Assembly (NCBI GenBank): GCA_002364615.1 | Contig: DEYP01000028.1 | Coordinates: 249,645 to 313,644 of the forward strand | Source: Arsukibacterium sp. UBA3155 | GTDB taxonomy: Bacteria; Pseudomonadota; Gammaproteobacteria; Enterobacterales; Alteromonadaceae | Length of the DNA: 64,000 nucleotides | Direction of reading: 5' to 3' | Part shown: in pieces, positions 43,872-52,600 of the stretch | How positions within the stretch are numbered: the first letter of the stretch is position 1 | Layout of the letters: every line of letters starts with the position of its first letter | The notes under the pieces: generated by a model | Told to the model about the DNA's origin: nothing | The model's database searches: none | Seen by the model: the letters and a program-made list of their open reading frames with translations, nothing else | Made by a program: the position numbers and the translations under genes

Positions 43872-43962
43872 TATTGGAGTCAGATCATAATTATAACTGC
43901 CACTGCAATACCTTCGCCCTGTCGCGAGACTCCCGCGGGTTAATTTTGATCTGCCCCCAATA
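43872..43962. repeat. Inverted-repeat element at the edge of the defence patch
   Basis: A 22-base arm, TATTGGAG-TCAGATCATAATTA (43872-43893), is matched by an inverted copy at 43941-43962 (19 of 22 bases). It encloses 47 bases containing a perfect CCCGCGGG palindrome (43932-43939). The CAGATC core resembles short REP-like or miniature transposon ends that I have seen in gammaproteobacteria. It lies between the M20 gene and the Abi gene, where gene content changes. Confidence 0.6.
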
Positions 43963-44018
43963 AATTCAATAAATTTTTTGATGTTTGATGCCGACGTAAA
44001 GCAAATAAGAGAAACTAG

Positions 44019-44915
44019 TTAAAGTTGCCATATAGCTAGTTGTCGCCAATCTGCCGGAAAACCCATTGCTGAAGTATCAATGGCCGGATAGCGATCCAGT
44101 AAATCGAGCAAACGTTGCCGCCACTGATTATCAGGGGCAATTCTGTTCATTACATGAGCTATTAATACCAGTGTGTTATACAGCTCCCTGGGTTTGGCTG
44201 TGTTGAGGCTGCTTATCGTTTTTGGCTCACCATTCGTAGGCAGTTTTGTCGTGATGGTAAAATCACGATTCCAGAGTCTTGAGTGGTGAGCACTGATATT
44301 TCTAACGTTAACCAAATGATGCAATACAGAGGTCAGTACACTTTCGTTCAAGCCATAATTATCTGCGATGTCCTGTTTCAATCTTCGCCTCGCCAATCCA
44401 CTCACTGCTTTTGATAACCAGCCAAAGCTCAATACCTCACTACAGATCCAAACTGCCGGTGTCTGCTCATCATATTTTCTAAGCTGCCGTTGGATATTGG
44501 GTTCTGTTGTTCGACGAAGTTCCACTTGTAGTTGATCGATAAAATCCTGATGAGAAAAAACTTTTAAATTAAAATTTTGCTTTTCAAGGTGAGCGTGGGC
44601 GCCGCCAAAATGGCTGAGATGGTAAGCCCATTGGGTGCGAACCGAAATTTCTATTCTCTCTATCGCATCAAGCACCAACAAACGGAGCTCACGATCGAAA
44701 ATATATAAGTCTAGAACTTGTTCAAAAGTGGTGCCTGGTAAAAATTGATGACTGTTATGGTCAGCAAAGAATGTCCAGCAATAGGTGCCGAAGCGATAGT
44801 AATTGATTTGCGACAGGTAAAAAGAGGCTTTATCAGGACAAGTAACGCTTAGCCCGCGTTCCCTTAACTTTTGAACTTGGTGGACAAACTCTAACGGTGG
44901 CTTAGCAAACTCCAT
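44019..44915 (-). CDS. AbiD/AbiF-type abortive infection protein (Abi_2, HEPN-like)
   Basis: A 298-residue phage-defence protein of the Abi_2 family. Family features: the N-terminal INYYRFGTYCWTF (about 37-49), RELRLLVLDAIERIEISVRT (about 75-94), and NVRNISAHHSRLWNRDF (about 203-219). R205-N-I-S-A-H210 is the R-x4-H motif of HEPN ribonucleases, so RNA cleavage during infection is a reasonable hypothesis. CTGGAG precedes the ATG. A promoter and an attenuator-like hairpin lie directly upstream. Lower G+C than the core suggests transfer. Confidence 0.92.
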   Translation of the reverse strand: MEFAKPPLEFVHQVQKLRERGLSVTCPDKASFYLSQINYYRFGTYCWTFFADHNSHQFLPGTTFEQVLDLYIFDRELRLLVLDAIERIEISVRTQWAYHLSHFGGAHAHLEKQNFNLKVFSHQDFIDQLQVELRRTTEPNIQRQLRKYDEQTPAVWICSEVLSFGWLSKAVSGLARRRLKQDIADNYGLNESVLTSVLHHLVNVRNISAHHSRLWNRDFTITTKLPTNGEPKTISSLNTAKPRELYNTLVLIAHVMNRIAPDNQWRQRLLDLLDRYPAIDTSAMGFPADWRQLAIWQL

Positions 44916-44929
44916 TTGCGAAACTCCAG

Positions 44930-44979
44930 AAAAAAGTAACCCCTCACAGGGCGCTGATCTTACGGGTAGCGGGAGGGGT
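44930..44979 (-). terminator. Attenuator-like hairpin in the abi leader
   Basis: Read on the minus strand: ACCCCTC (44979-44973), a 27-base loop holding a further CGCT/AGCG pairing, GAGGGGT (44945-44939), TAC and six T (44935-44930). The stem starts about seven bases after the expected transcription start, and the T-run ends just before the abi ribosome binding site. It is placed to stop transcription before the gene unless prevented. Confidence 0.6.
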
Positions 44980-44992
44980 GTTGTTACGCGAC

Positions 44993-45020
44993 ATTATAAT
45001 GCTTAACGATTATTTATCAA
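44993..45020 (-). promoter_or_regulatory. Promoter of the abi gene
   Basis: TTGATA (45015-45020), 16 bases, TATAAT (44993-44998) on the minus strand: a near-consensus sigma-70 promoter. Transcription would start near 44986, about 70 bases before the abi ATG. Confidence 0.65.
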
Positions 45021-45190
45021 GTAAACCTGAGTTCATTCCGTATACAAATCTCATACACTGTAATAGCTGCTGTAGAGAGCAACCTTTGACATTAATTAGC
45101 TACGAATGCGTTTTCACTAACTCAGCAGCCGTATGACATTAGTCGGAATTAAGTTAGACGTTGGGCAAGTTACGGAACGCCATGACTGGC

Positions 45191-45547
45191 TTATTCTGAC
45201 ATCTCAGGATAAAGAATTATCCCTGCAATCATAAAAACCAGGAATGATAAATGCACCCATACTGCCAGAATGTAATCCCTTCGCCTGGCTAAAGCGCTGC
45301 CGTCTTCATGGCGCATCCCATAAGAAATAGACGCCCTCTGCCAAATAATTGCCAACGCATAGGTGCTAATTCGTGACCCTCTCCAGTCTGACGTAGCCCA
45401 GTCTCTGCCCATACGCGCTAATTCTTTATCAAAATATTTCACTGTAACTCTGATAAAACACCACATAGAAATCAGGGTACTAATAACTGAAACCATAGCA
45501 ATAATGACCAAAGCATCGTAGATAAGCGCAATGTTGATCTGATTCAC
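45191..45547 (-). CDS. Small membrane protein, paralogue of the neighbouring gene (putative immunity protein 2)
   Basis: About 118 residues with two membrane segments, near the start (LVIIAMVSVISTLISMWCFI) and the end (LSFLVFMIAGIILYP). It aligns along its whole length with the upstream gene: FIRVTVKYFDKEL, SRISTYALAI, ALARRRDYILAVW and HLSFLVF match FARVSVKHIDRQL, IRISIYALAI, AIARRKDYYLALW and ELSFLLF. A longer frame to 45661 overlaps that gene by 100 bases; the GTG at 45547 gives matching length and a 13-base gap, so I place the start there. Confidence 0.7.
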   Translation of the reverse strand: MNQINIALIYDALVIIAMVSVISTLISMWCFIRVTVKYFDKELARMGRDWATSDWRGSRISTYALAIIWQRASISYGMRHEDGSALARRRDYILAVWVHLSFLVFMIAGIILYPEMSE

Positions 45548-45560
45548 AATCAAACCAAAA

Positions 45561-45905
45561 CTAATCACGTATAAATGGATAAATAACAAATACTGCAACA
45601 AGAAAGAGTAAGAAAGACAATTCAAACCACAGTGCAAGGTAATAATCTTTCCTGCGGGCAATTGCTCTTACCTCAGCGCCTGCTATTAAAGGCGTTTTGG
45701 CAAACCATTCTGAGAGGATCGCAAGCGCATAAATACTGATTCTGATACCAATACCATCCCATACCGGCTTACCAACACCTGATAATGCGAGCTGTCTATC
45801 AATGTGTTTTACTGAAACACGTGCAAACCACATGGTTGCAGCTAAAAAATTAAATATCAGAACAATGACAACTAGCAGTAAATTACTAAATAACTGACTG
45901 AGCAT
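45561..45905 (-). CDS. Small membrane protein (putative immunity protein 1)
   Basis: A 114-residue protein with two hydrophobic segments (about 9-27 and 90-110) and a central soluble part with RISIYALAILSEWFAK and RAIARRKDYYLALW. It starts inside the stop codon of the putative pore-forming toxin (TGATG), so the two are translated together. The family is not known to me. Small polytopic proteins encoded right after pore-forming bacterial toxins are usually immunity proteins that block the pore in the membrane; the tight coupling supports that here. Confidence 0.75.
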   Translation of the reverse strand: MLSQLFSNLLLVVIVLIFNFLAATMWFARVSVKHIDRQLALSGVGKPVWDGIGIRISIYALAILSEWFAKTPLIAGAEVRAIARRKDYYLALWFELSFLLFLVAVFVIYPFIRD

Positions 45906-46957
45906 CACTTAAGCCCTATCGCCGTGCTGGAATGCCATAAAACATCACTAATGTCTTTGCCAATTTCGTCAACAAATTTTGCTGATATTAAACCTGCTAT
46001 CAATCCAGCACCAATAGCTATCACCCAGCCATACGGCGTGGCGATAAGAATTAACGTTAAGGTTGTGGTTAGCTGACCACCAACAATAGATCCTGCAATC
46101 ACACCAAGTCCGAAGCCCGTCATTTCTCTGGCCAGTTCTTTTTGCCAATTGCCGCCTTGATTATACGTATCCTGAACTTTATTTACTCGCAGCCCGGCAT
46201 CAAGAACAACAAGCCCCTTGCCCGCAATATTGGCAACACGCTGAAATTGCTGAACGCGTTTTACGTTGTGGTAGCTTTGCAATTTTATCGCTGCATCGGT
46301 TTTACTTCCACGCGCTAAACCCATTGCTCGCTCCGGATTACTCCACACCGTGCCCCGATTGCCGGTTTTGGCATCATTAGTGGCCATAATACGCTTAATC
46401 TCGCCCTGAAAATGCCTGTTCACCTCTGCCTGAGCCACCGCAACCTTTTTTGCCAATGCCCGTTTTTCTGCTGCTTTTACTTTATTGATGTAGGCCGCAC
46501 GGTATTGTTCTAACGCCTGCTGATAATCCTTGATATATAAAGCAAAGCCTTTCAAACGTGAGTCGAGTGCCGTAGCAGCTGCACCAGCGAATCCCGGTAT
46601 TTCCTTTTTCACATAGGGTATCGCGGTATTTTGAGTAAAACTATTTACCGATTGCAAAGCGGGCTTTAACTGTAACTGATAAAACTCGGCCAGGGCATCA
46701 ACCACTTCGGTGCCAAAATCTTTATTGAGCCGGGCGATATTTCTGCGATCGCTAGCAGGCATTTGTTTTAACATTTCCAGAAAATGTAAAGCATCTGAAT
46801 CGTTACCGGCATCATTGGCAGCCTTAGTAATGTAAGGCGTACCAGCGGGTAGCAAAGGTGCTGCAGGTACTGACTGCTCATCTAAAGTATGACCAGCCGG
46901 ACAAGGAATAAACTCTCTGGTAACCGGATTGGTGGTAATGCAGATTTCTATGGTCAT
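45905..46957 (-). CDS. Putative pore-forming antibacterial toxin
   Basis: A 350-residue protein with no signal peptide. Residues about 150-250 are helical and basic (AAYINKVKAAEKRALAKK, then IKLQSYHNVKRVQQFQRV). The C-terminus (about 280-335) has two Gly-rich hydrophobic hairpins, GFGLGVIAGSIVGGQL and WVIAIGAGLIAGLIS, with GxxxG spacing as in pore-forming colicins and certain type VI cargo effectors; VLDAGLRV and a Trp-rich linker precede them as in such effectors. Two tandem paralogous small membrane proteins follow directly. I infer an effector with immunity; no secretion genes are nearby and a phage-defence or bacteriocin role is also possible. Confidence 0.65.
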   Translation of the reverse strand: MTIEICITTNPVTREFIPCPAGHTLDEQSVPAAPLLPAGTPYITKAANDAGNDSDALHFLEMLKQMPASDRRNIARLNKDFGTEVVDALAEFYQLQLKPALQSVNSFTQNTAIPYVKKEIPGFAGAAATALDSRLKGFALYIKDYQQALEQYRAAYINKVKAAEKRALAKKVAVAQAEVNRHFQGEIKRIMATNDAKTGNRGTVWSNPERAMGLARGSKTDAAIKLQSYHNVKRVQQFQRVANIAGKGLVVLDAGLRVNKVQDTYNQGGNWQKELAREMTGFGLGVIAGSIVGGQLTTTLTLILIATPYGWVIAIGAGLIAGLISAKFVDEIGKDISDVLWHSSTAIGLK

Positions 46958-46958
46958 T

Positions 46959-46995
46959 ATTCATCCTTGAAATAAATTGTTAAATAAGGGTGAAT
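46959..46995 (-). promoter_or_regulatory. Hairpin covering the toxin ribosome binding site
   Basis: On the minus strand ATTCACCCTT (46995-46986) pairs with AAGGATGAAT (46968-46959), nine of ten bases, around a 17-base A/T-rich loop. The second arm contains the AAGGA ribosome binding site of the toxin and ends two bases before its ATG. This could hold toxin translation down until the leader is opened. Confidence 0.5.
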
Positions 46996-47044
46996 ATTAG
47001 TTATCAATTTGCATCATTGCAAGAAAAAATAAGCAACGCTAAAT

Positions 47045-49282
47045 TTAACGCCTGGCATTAATCATCTTTAACAATTCGACCGTCGCGGTGGCATCGTCCA
47101 GCGCGCGGTGATGGTTGGTGAGGTTGATGTCAAACTCGGTGCATAGCTTGCCTAAACTGTACGATTGCAGGCCCGGATAGTAGCGGCGCATATTGACTAC
47201 CGTGCACAGCTGCGGCATATCGAGCGGCATTTGTAGCCGGGTGAATTCGGCGCGGATAAAGCCGTAATCGAATTTGGCATTATGGGCGACAAATACCGCA
47301 CCTTGCAGAAAATCGCTTAATTTCGCTGCAATATCAGCAAATGTTGGTGCGTTACTTACCATGGCGCTGTTAATGCCGGTTAGCCGGGTAATAAACGACG
47401 GGATATAACGCTGCGGGTTAATTAAGGTGCTGAAGGTATCGAGCACTTCACCGGCCTGCACTTTGACTGCGCCTATTTCAATAACCCGATCTGAGCCTGC
47501 TTTGCCGCCGGTGGTTTCGACATCCAGCACCACATAAATGCGGTTGGGGTCGATAATCCACTGCAGCTTTTCAATGCGGGCGTTAAAACCGGCCTGTTGC
47601 AAGGCTAAAAGCCTGGCCAGCTGATGGCGCTGTATTTTATCGCCGGGCGCTTTTACTTCAATAAACTGAAGCTGCTGATCTTTAATCAGCAGTAAATCGG
47701 GGTAACCACTGCGCTGGCGCTTAAAATCCTGCGCCATGGCGCGCAGTATGGGTACCAAGCTACTCGTGCCATCTTTTGCGGAGCCACAGTAAGTTATTAA
47801 CGGTAATAGCTGCTCTGCTAAGTCACTGTGCCAATAAAACAGGCTATTGGCTTTGCCGTAGTGCGCCGTTAATGCGGTAAGTAGCTGGCTGGCAGCGCCG
47901 GGTGCGGCCAGCTGGCTAAGCTTGTGCTCTATATCGGTTTTAAACTGCTGATAAAAGCCGCCGCTGCTCAGGTTGCGGGGCCTGCGCTCAAACGGGTTAT
48001 GCAGCGCACTGTCCTCGTGCTCAAACAGCTCGTGCCAGAACCACAGGCCAAATAGCGCCAACCACAGGTTATTCTCGCAGTGAAATACCCTATAGCCTTG
48101 CGCGGCATAATGGGCCATTAAGCCCTGCTCGGCTTTGCCCAGATAGAGCTCATCAATACCGACCAGTGGCGCATTGTACAGCAATTCAGTCAGCCGGCTG
48201 CGCTGCCCGCCACCATCAGGGTTAAACTTACGCCGGTAAAAATCATCGGCAAACAGCCATTCTTCATCACAGCTGGGATCGGCCAGTAATTGCTGCAACA
48301 GCACTTGCGCCTGGTCGGTTTGTTGTTGTTGCACCAGCAACCTTACCAGCCGTTCACTGGCCGGAAAGCCGCTGCTTAATTGATAAAAGCCCATTGCCAG
48401 TTCAAGCAACTTTGCCTGCTCAGCCAGTTTGCCCAGCTGATAACACAGCTCGCTGCACTTTAACTGTAAGGCTTCATCTGCATCGCCGTTTTCAGCAGCA
48501 GGCCAGGCATTTACTTCGTCAAACCAGTCTTGCAGTTCAGTTTTTGCGGTCTGTGGATGCTTTTTTAACTGCTTGCTAAGCTCTGCTATTGCCGGCCTGG
48601 CTTTGGCCAGCTGATACGCCAGCTGTGCCTGACTGGCTTCGGTAAAGCGTGGCTGAAACTGTTGCTTAAACTGACCGCTTTGCCGGATCCCTAAATCACG
48701 CAGAGTAAAGACCGATAAATTGGCCTCGATACGGCCGAAATATAAAAAGTACAAATAGTTCAGCGCATCCTGACGTTTCAGCGCAACATAACGCTGTGGC
48801 AGTATTTGAATGATTTGCAGCCAGTTAACCGGCAGTTTTAACGCCGCGCCCAGTAACAGCGGTTTAGTCTGGCTTTTTTTAATGGCTAAATCGGCCACCT
48901 GCGCTTTCCAGTCTGCCGCCGAAAACTGGCTTTTAGCCAGTTGCACTAATTGCCACAAGGTGTCTTTGGTTAGCCGCAGCCAGAAATCAGTTAAATCATC
49001 TGTAGTTAGCGGCGCGATAAAGCCTACAGCAGCCAACTCGTCCAGCACCGGCCCGGTTGGGCCAATTTCAGGGTATTGCAAATCGGCATCACTAAATACC
49101 AGGCCCTTGCGGTTTAGCATACGCACCAGAAGTTGCTGGCAGCTTTCACTAAGGGCGGTAAAATCGCTGATGAACGCCTGGCTTGCCGTGGTTAATACCG
49201 GCTGATAATGCACAGTGACAAACTGCAACAGCTCATTAAAATGCTGCAGATAATAACCACTGTCCAGTTCGGGTTGCGCCAT
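47045..49282 (-). CDS. FAN1-like VRR-NUC nuclease fused to a DnaQ-type 3'-5' exonuclease
   Basis: A 745-residue DNA repair protein in two parts. The first about 560 residues resemble bacterial FAN1-type nucleases: an N-terminal helical region, TPR-like repeats (QLLADPSCDEEW area), and a VRR-NUC domain with YPDLLLIK and LQFIEVKAPGDKI (PD-ExK active site). The last about 180 residues are a complete DEDDh exonuclease: VVLDVETTG (Exo I), FVAHNAKFDYGF (Exo II) and NHHRALDDATAT (Exo III). FAN1 acts on interstrand crosslinks and flaps; the proofreading-type exonuclease could trim the product. The join is continuous with no stop. Confidence 0.88.
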   Translation of the reverse strand: MAQPELDSGYYLQHFNELLQFVTVHYQPVLTTASQAFISDFTALSESCQQLLVRMLNRKGLVFSDADLQYPEIGPTGPVLDELAAVGFIAPLTTDDLTDFWLRLTKDTLWQLVQLAKSQFSAADWKAQVADLAIKKSQTKPLLLGAALKLPVNWLQIIQILPQRYVALKRQDALNYLYFLYFGRIEANLSVFTLRDLGIRQSGQFKQQFQPRFTEASQAQLAYQLAKARPAIAELSKQLKKHPQTAKTELQDWFDEVNAWPAAENGDADEALQLKCSELCYQLGKLAEQAKLLELAMGFYQLSSGFPASERLVRLLVQQQQTDQAQVLLQQLLADPSCDEEWLFADDFYRRKFNPDGGGQRSRLTELLYNAPLVGIDELYLGKAEQGLMAHYAAQGYRVFHCENNLWLALFGLWFWHELFEHEDSALHNPFERRPRNLSSGGFYQQFKTDIEHKLSQLAAPGAASQLLTALTAHYGKANSLFYWHSDLAEQLLPLITYCGSAKDGTSSLVPILRAMAQDFKRQRSGYPDLLLIKDQQLQFIEVKAPGDKIQRHQLARLLALQQAGFNARIEKLQWIIDPNRIYVVLDVETTGGKAGSDRVIEIGAVKVQAGEVLDTFSTLINPQRYIPSFITRLTGINSAMVSNAPTFADIAAKLSDFLQGAVFVAHNAKFDYGFIRAEFTRLQMPLDMPQLCTVVNMRRYYPGLQSYSLGKLCTEFDINLTNHHRALDDATATVELLKMINARR

Positions 49283-49403
49283 TGTTTTACTCGTGTCTGA
49301 AAGTTACCGCTACTCTAGCAAGTTACAACGGATATTGGCCAATACTGATTGCCAATGGTAAGCTGCTGCCATTAACAGAACCCGCAACCGAGGATAAATT
49401 AAT

Positions 49404-49586
49404 ATGGGTAACTTATTGACCATTCTGGTTATATTATTTATCAGCCTGTTTGTGCTGGTTACCTTACTGGAAAAATTCGGCAAAAAAACCGAAGAGCAGG
49501 ATTTAAGCAAATACTCGCGCTGGGTTTATCCGCTAATGGCGGTAATGCTGGGCGCGATGCTGATTAAGCATTTCTTTATGTCCTAA
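49404..49586 (+). CDS. Small two-helix membrane protein
   Basis: A 60-residue protein with two hydrophobic helices (about 4-22 and 41-57) joined by a charged loop (KFGKKTEEQDLSKYSR). GAGGAT lies at good distance before the ATG, supporting translation. It is convergent with the RND permease gene, 18 bases away, and divergent from the VRR-NUC gene. I do not recognise a family; small membrane proteins of this kind often adjust larger envelope complexes. Confidence 0.65.
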   Translation: MGNLLTILVILFISLFVLVTLLEKFGKKTEEQDLSKYSRWVYPLMAVMLGAMLIKHFFMS

Positions 49587-49604
49587 GCATTTTTTATTGT
49601 TTAG

Positions 49605-52600
49605 TCAGGCATTCGCGCGCCGGCGTTGCTGCCACTGCATTACCGTCACCAGTAACGCCGGTAAAAACGTCAGGGCAATAATGGTTGAGCACAATAAGCC
49701 GGTTAACACGATAATGCCCACCCCCCGATACAGCTCCGTGCCGGCGCCCGGAATAAATACCAGCGGCGCCAGACCGAAAATGGTGGTGGTGGTGGACATT
49801 AATATCGGCCGCAAGCGGACAGCCACTGCGGCAATAACGGCTTCAATAACATTGCAATCTGCTTGCTGCAAATTCTTGCGGCTTTGATCCACAATTAAAA
49901 TCGGGTTGTTGACTACGGTACCCAGCAAGATTAAAAAGCCCAGCATGGTGATCATATCAAACGGCTGATTGATGCCGGGCAGGCCCAGCATGTTCAGCAG
50001 ATCGCCCAGGCCATTAATAATAGCTAAACCCACTAAGCCGCCCGCCAGGCCAAGTGGCACTGTTGCCAAAATAAACAACGGATAGCCCCAATGGGTAAAT
50101 ATTGCCACCAATAATAAATAAATCAGCAGCAGGGCGATGGCAAAGTTGCCTCCCAACGCCGCTTTAGTGGCATCTAACTGATCGGCGGCACCTGAAATGC
50201 TCAGGTTTACACCTGAGGCAATGTCGCCATTTCGCTGCAGCTGCGGTACCAGCTCGTCCTGTACCCGGGCTACCGCCGTTTCCAGTGCGACGTCTCTGGG
50301 CGGAATAATATACAGGGTGACCGTGCGTCTGCCATCTACCCGACGTAAGCTGGCACTATCTGCTACCTCAACCAAATCGGCCAGTGCGTTTAACGGCAAT
50401 ACAGCACCCTGTGGGGTTAAAATCGGGGCCTGAGCCAGTTGTTGCAACGACTGCTTGGTGCCCGCGCCGCTGAACAGGAAAATATCGACCTTGTCATCCA
50501 GCATAAAAAAATCATCTACAAAAGCACCGTCACTGAGCGCCGCCACAGCAAAGCCAAAATCGTTAGCGTTAAAGCCAAGCTCGGCCAGCCGGTTCCAGCG
50601 CGGTCGGATCTCAATAAGCGGTTGATCAAGCGATAACGATGACGGATCTGAGTTAAGCTGTGGGTTGTCGAACACCTCCCCGGCGGCCAGATACGCCGCT
50701 TCTGCGGTGCGATATAAGTTAGCCAGCTCGGGTCCGGAAATATCCAGCGCTACGGCACGGGTACCGCCGTCATTACTGGAGATAATTGAGCCGCGGGCGG
50801 AGAACGCGCGCATACCCGGATACTGGCGGAACAATGTGGTTAAGCCATTCATCATGGCGTCGATATCTTCATCCCGGGTAGGCTCACTTAACACCCAAAT
50901 TCGCCCAACCGACACGCTAAGCGAGTAATATTGTAGTGACGGTATCACCGCTTCGCCCTGTAAGAATAGTTCCGGGTCGGCATTGACCGCAGCATTTAAA
51001 ATGTCCCTGATTTCATCAGCGATCAGGGTCATTTCTGATAAATTATAACCCGGCGGTGCAATCATCTGCGAAAACGCCTTGGGCTCCTCCCCTTCTGGCA
51101 AATACTCGGCAGGTGGCAATAATATCCAGCCGGCGCCCACGGTTAAAGTCAGGGTAATGGCTAATGTCAGTAAACGGCTTTTGCTGCTACTGATAAGCTT
51201 GCCAATGCCTCGCAACAACGGGCTGCTCTGGTCTTGGTCGTTTTGCTGCGCCGTTAACGCCGAGCCCGAACCAAAACCCAGTCTGGCAATGGCAGCAGGT
51301 ACCACAAAAACTGCCACCAGCATTGAGGCAATAATGGCTGAGGCGATAGCAATAGCGATATCGGAATACAGCTGGCCCGCTTCCTGCTCCACAAATAAAA
51401 TAGGCGCAAACACCAATACCGTGGTCATTGTCGACGCCAGCACCGCCGGCCAGACGTCCTGCACCCCGCTAATGGCCGCTTCCAGCCTTTTCTTGCCACT
51501 ACGCCTGGCTTGTTCAATGCTTTCCAGCACCACGATGGTGTTATCGACTGTCATACCGATGGCAAAGGCAATACCCGCCAGTGAAATAACGTTAATGGTG
51601 CGGTTAAACAGCAATAAGCCTAAAAACGCGGCAATGGTACAAATGGGCACTCCGATAACGGCTACCAGGGTCGCGCGCTTTGATCGCAGAAATAAATACA
51701 TCACCAGGGTTGCCAGCACGGCGCCTAACCCCAGGTTGGTCCAGACATTGCGAATAGAGCTTTGCACATAGCGCACATCATCACTGACCAGTTTTAACTG
51801 CAGGCCATTGGCTTCGAGCATGTCTTTATTTATCTGTTCAACTTCCGGCAGCATGGCATTTTTAATATCGATTACATTAGAGCCACTTTCCCGCCTTACC
51901 GACAAACTGAGGGTACGTTCACCGTCTGAATACGATAAATCCCTAACTTCAAAGTGGTCCAGTTTTATTTCGGCAATGTCTTTTAGCAAAACCTGACTGT
52001 CACCGCGCTGCAAAATGATCAGGTTTTCCAGTTCGCTCAAATCAGCAAACCGGCCGACCATTCGCAACAAATAGCGGCGCTTACCGCTGTCAATATCACC
52101 GGCCGAAGCATCAGTATTACGATTACGTATGGCCTGGCGCACATCAGTCATACTAACACCGCGCTGCGCCAGCCTTGCCGGGTCAACCAGAATTTGCACC
52201 TGACGCGCCGCACCGCCACTTACCCCAATTTCTGATACCCCAGCCACCCGCTCCATCCGGGGGCGCACGTAATCTTCGGCGTAGTCCCGCACCATATCCA
52301 TATCCAGCCCCAACGGGTTACCGGCTAGCGGCATTAACCTGAAATACATAAAGGCATTGCTGGAAAAAGAGCTGCTAAACAGCCGCGGCTGATCGACATT
52401 TTCCGGATACGCATTAACCTGACTCAGCGCATTGCTGACCTGAATTAGCGCTTCGTTAATATCTACCCCAAACGGAAACTCTAATTCAATGGTGGCTGAG
52501 CCGGTTTCGGCCAGCGAAATCATCCGTTTCAGGTTGGGTAAATTGCGCAGGTAGCGTTCTTGTTCAATCAGAATTTCTTTTTCGACATCCTGTGGGGTAG

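Noticed and set aside
45548-45661. N-terminal extension of the second small membrane protein
   Set aside because: It overlaps the neighbouring gene by 100 bases and has no counterpart in the paralogue; the GTG at 45547 gives matching lengths.
45191-46957. Type VI secretion locus
   Set aside because: Effector-like genes are present, but no Tss, VgrG, Hcp or PAAR gene was found in the window.
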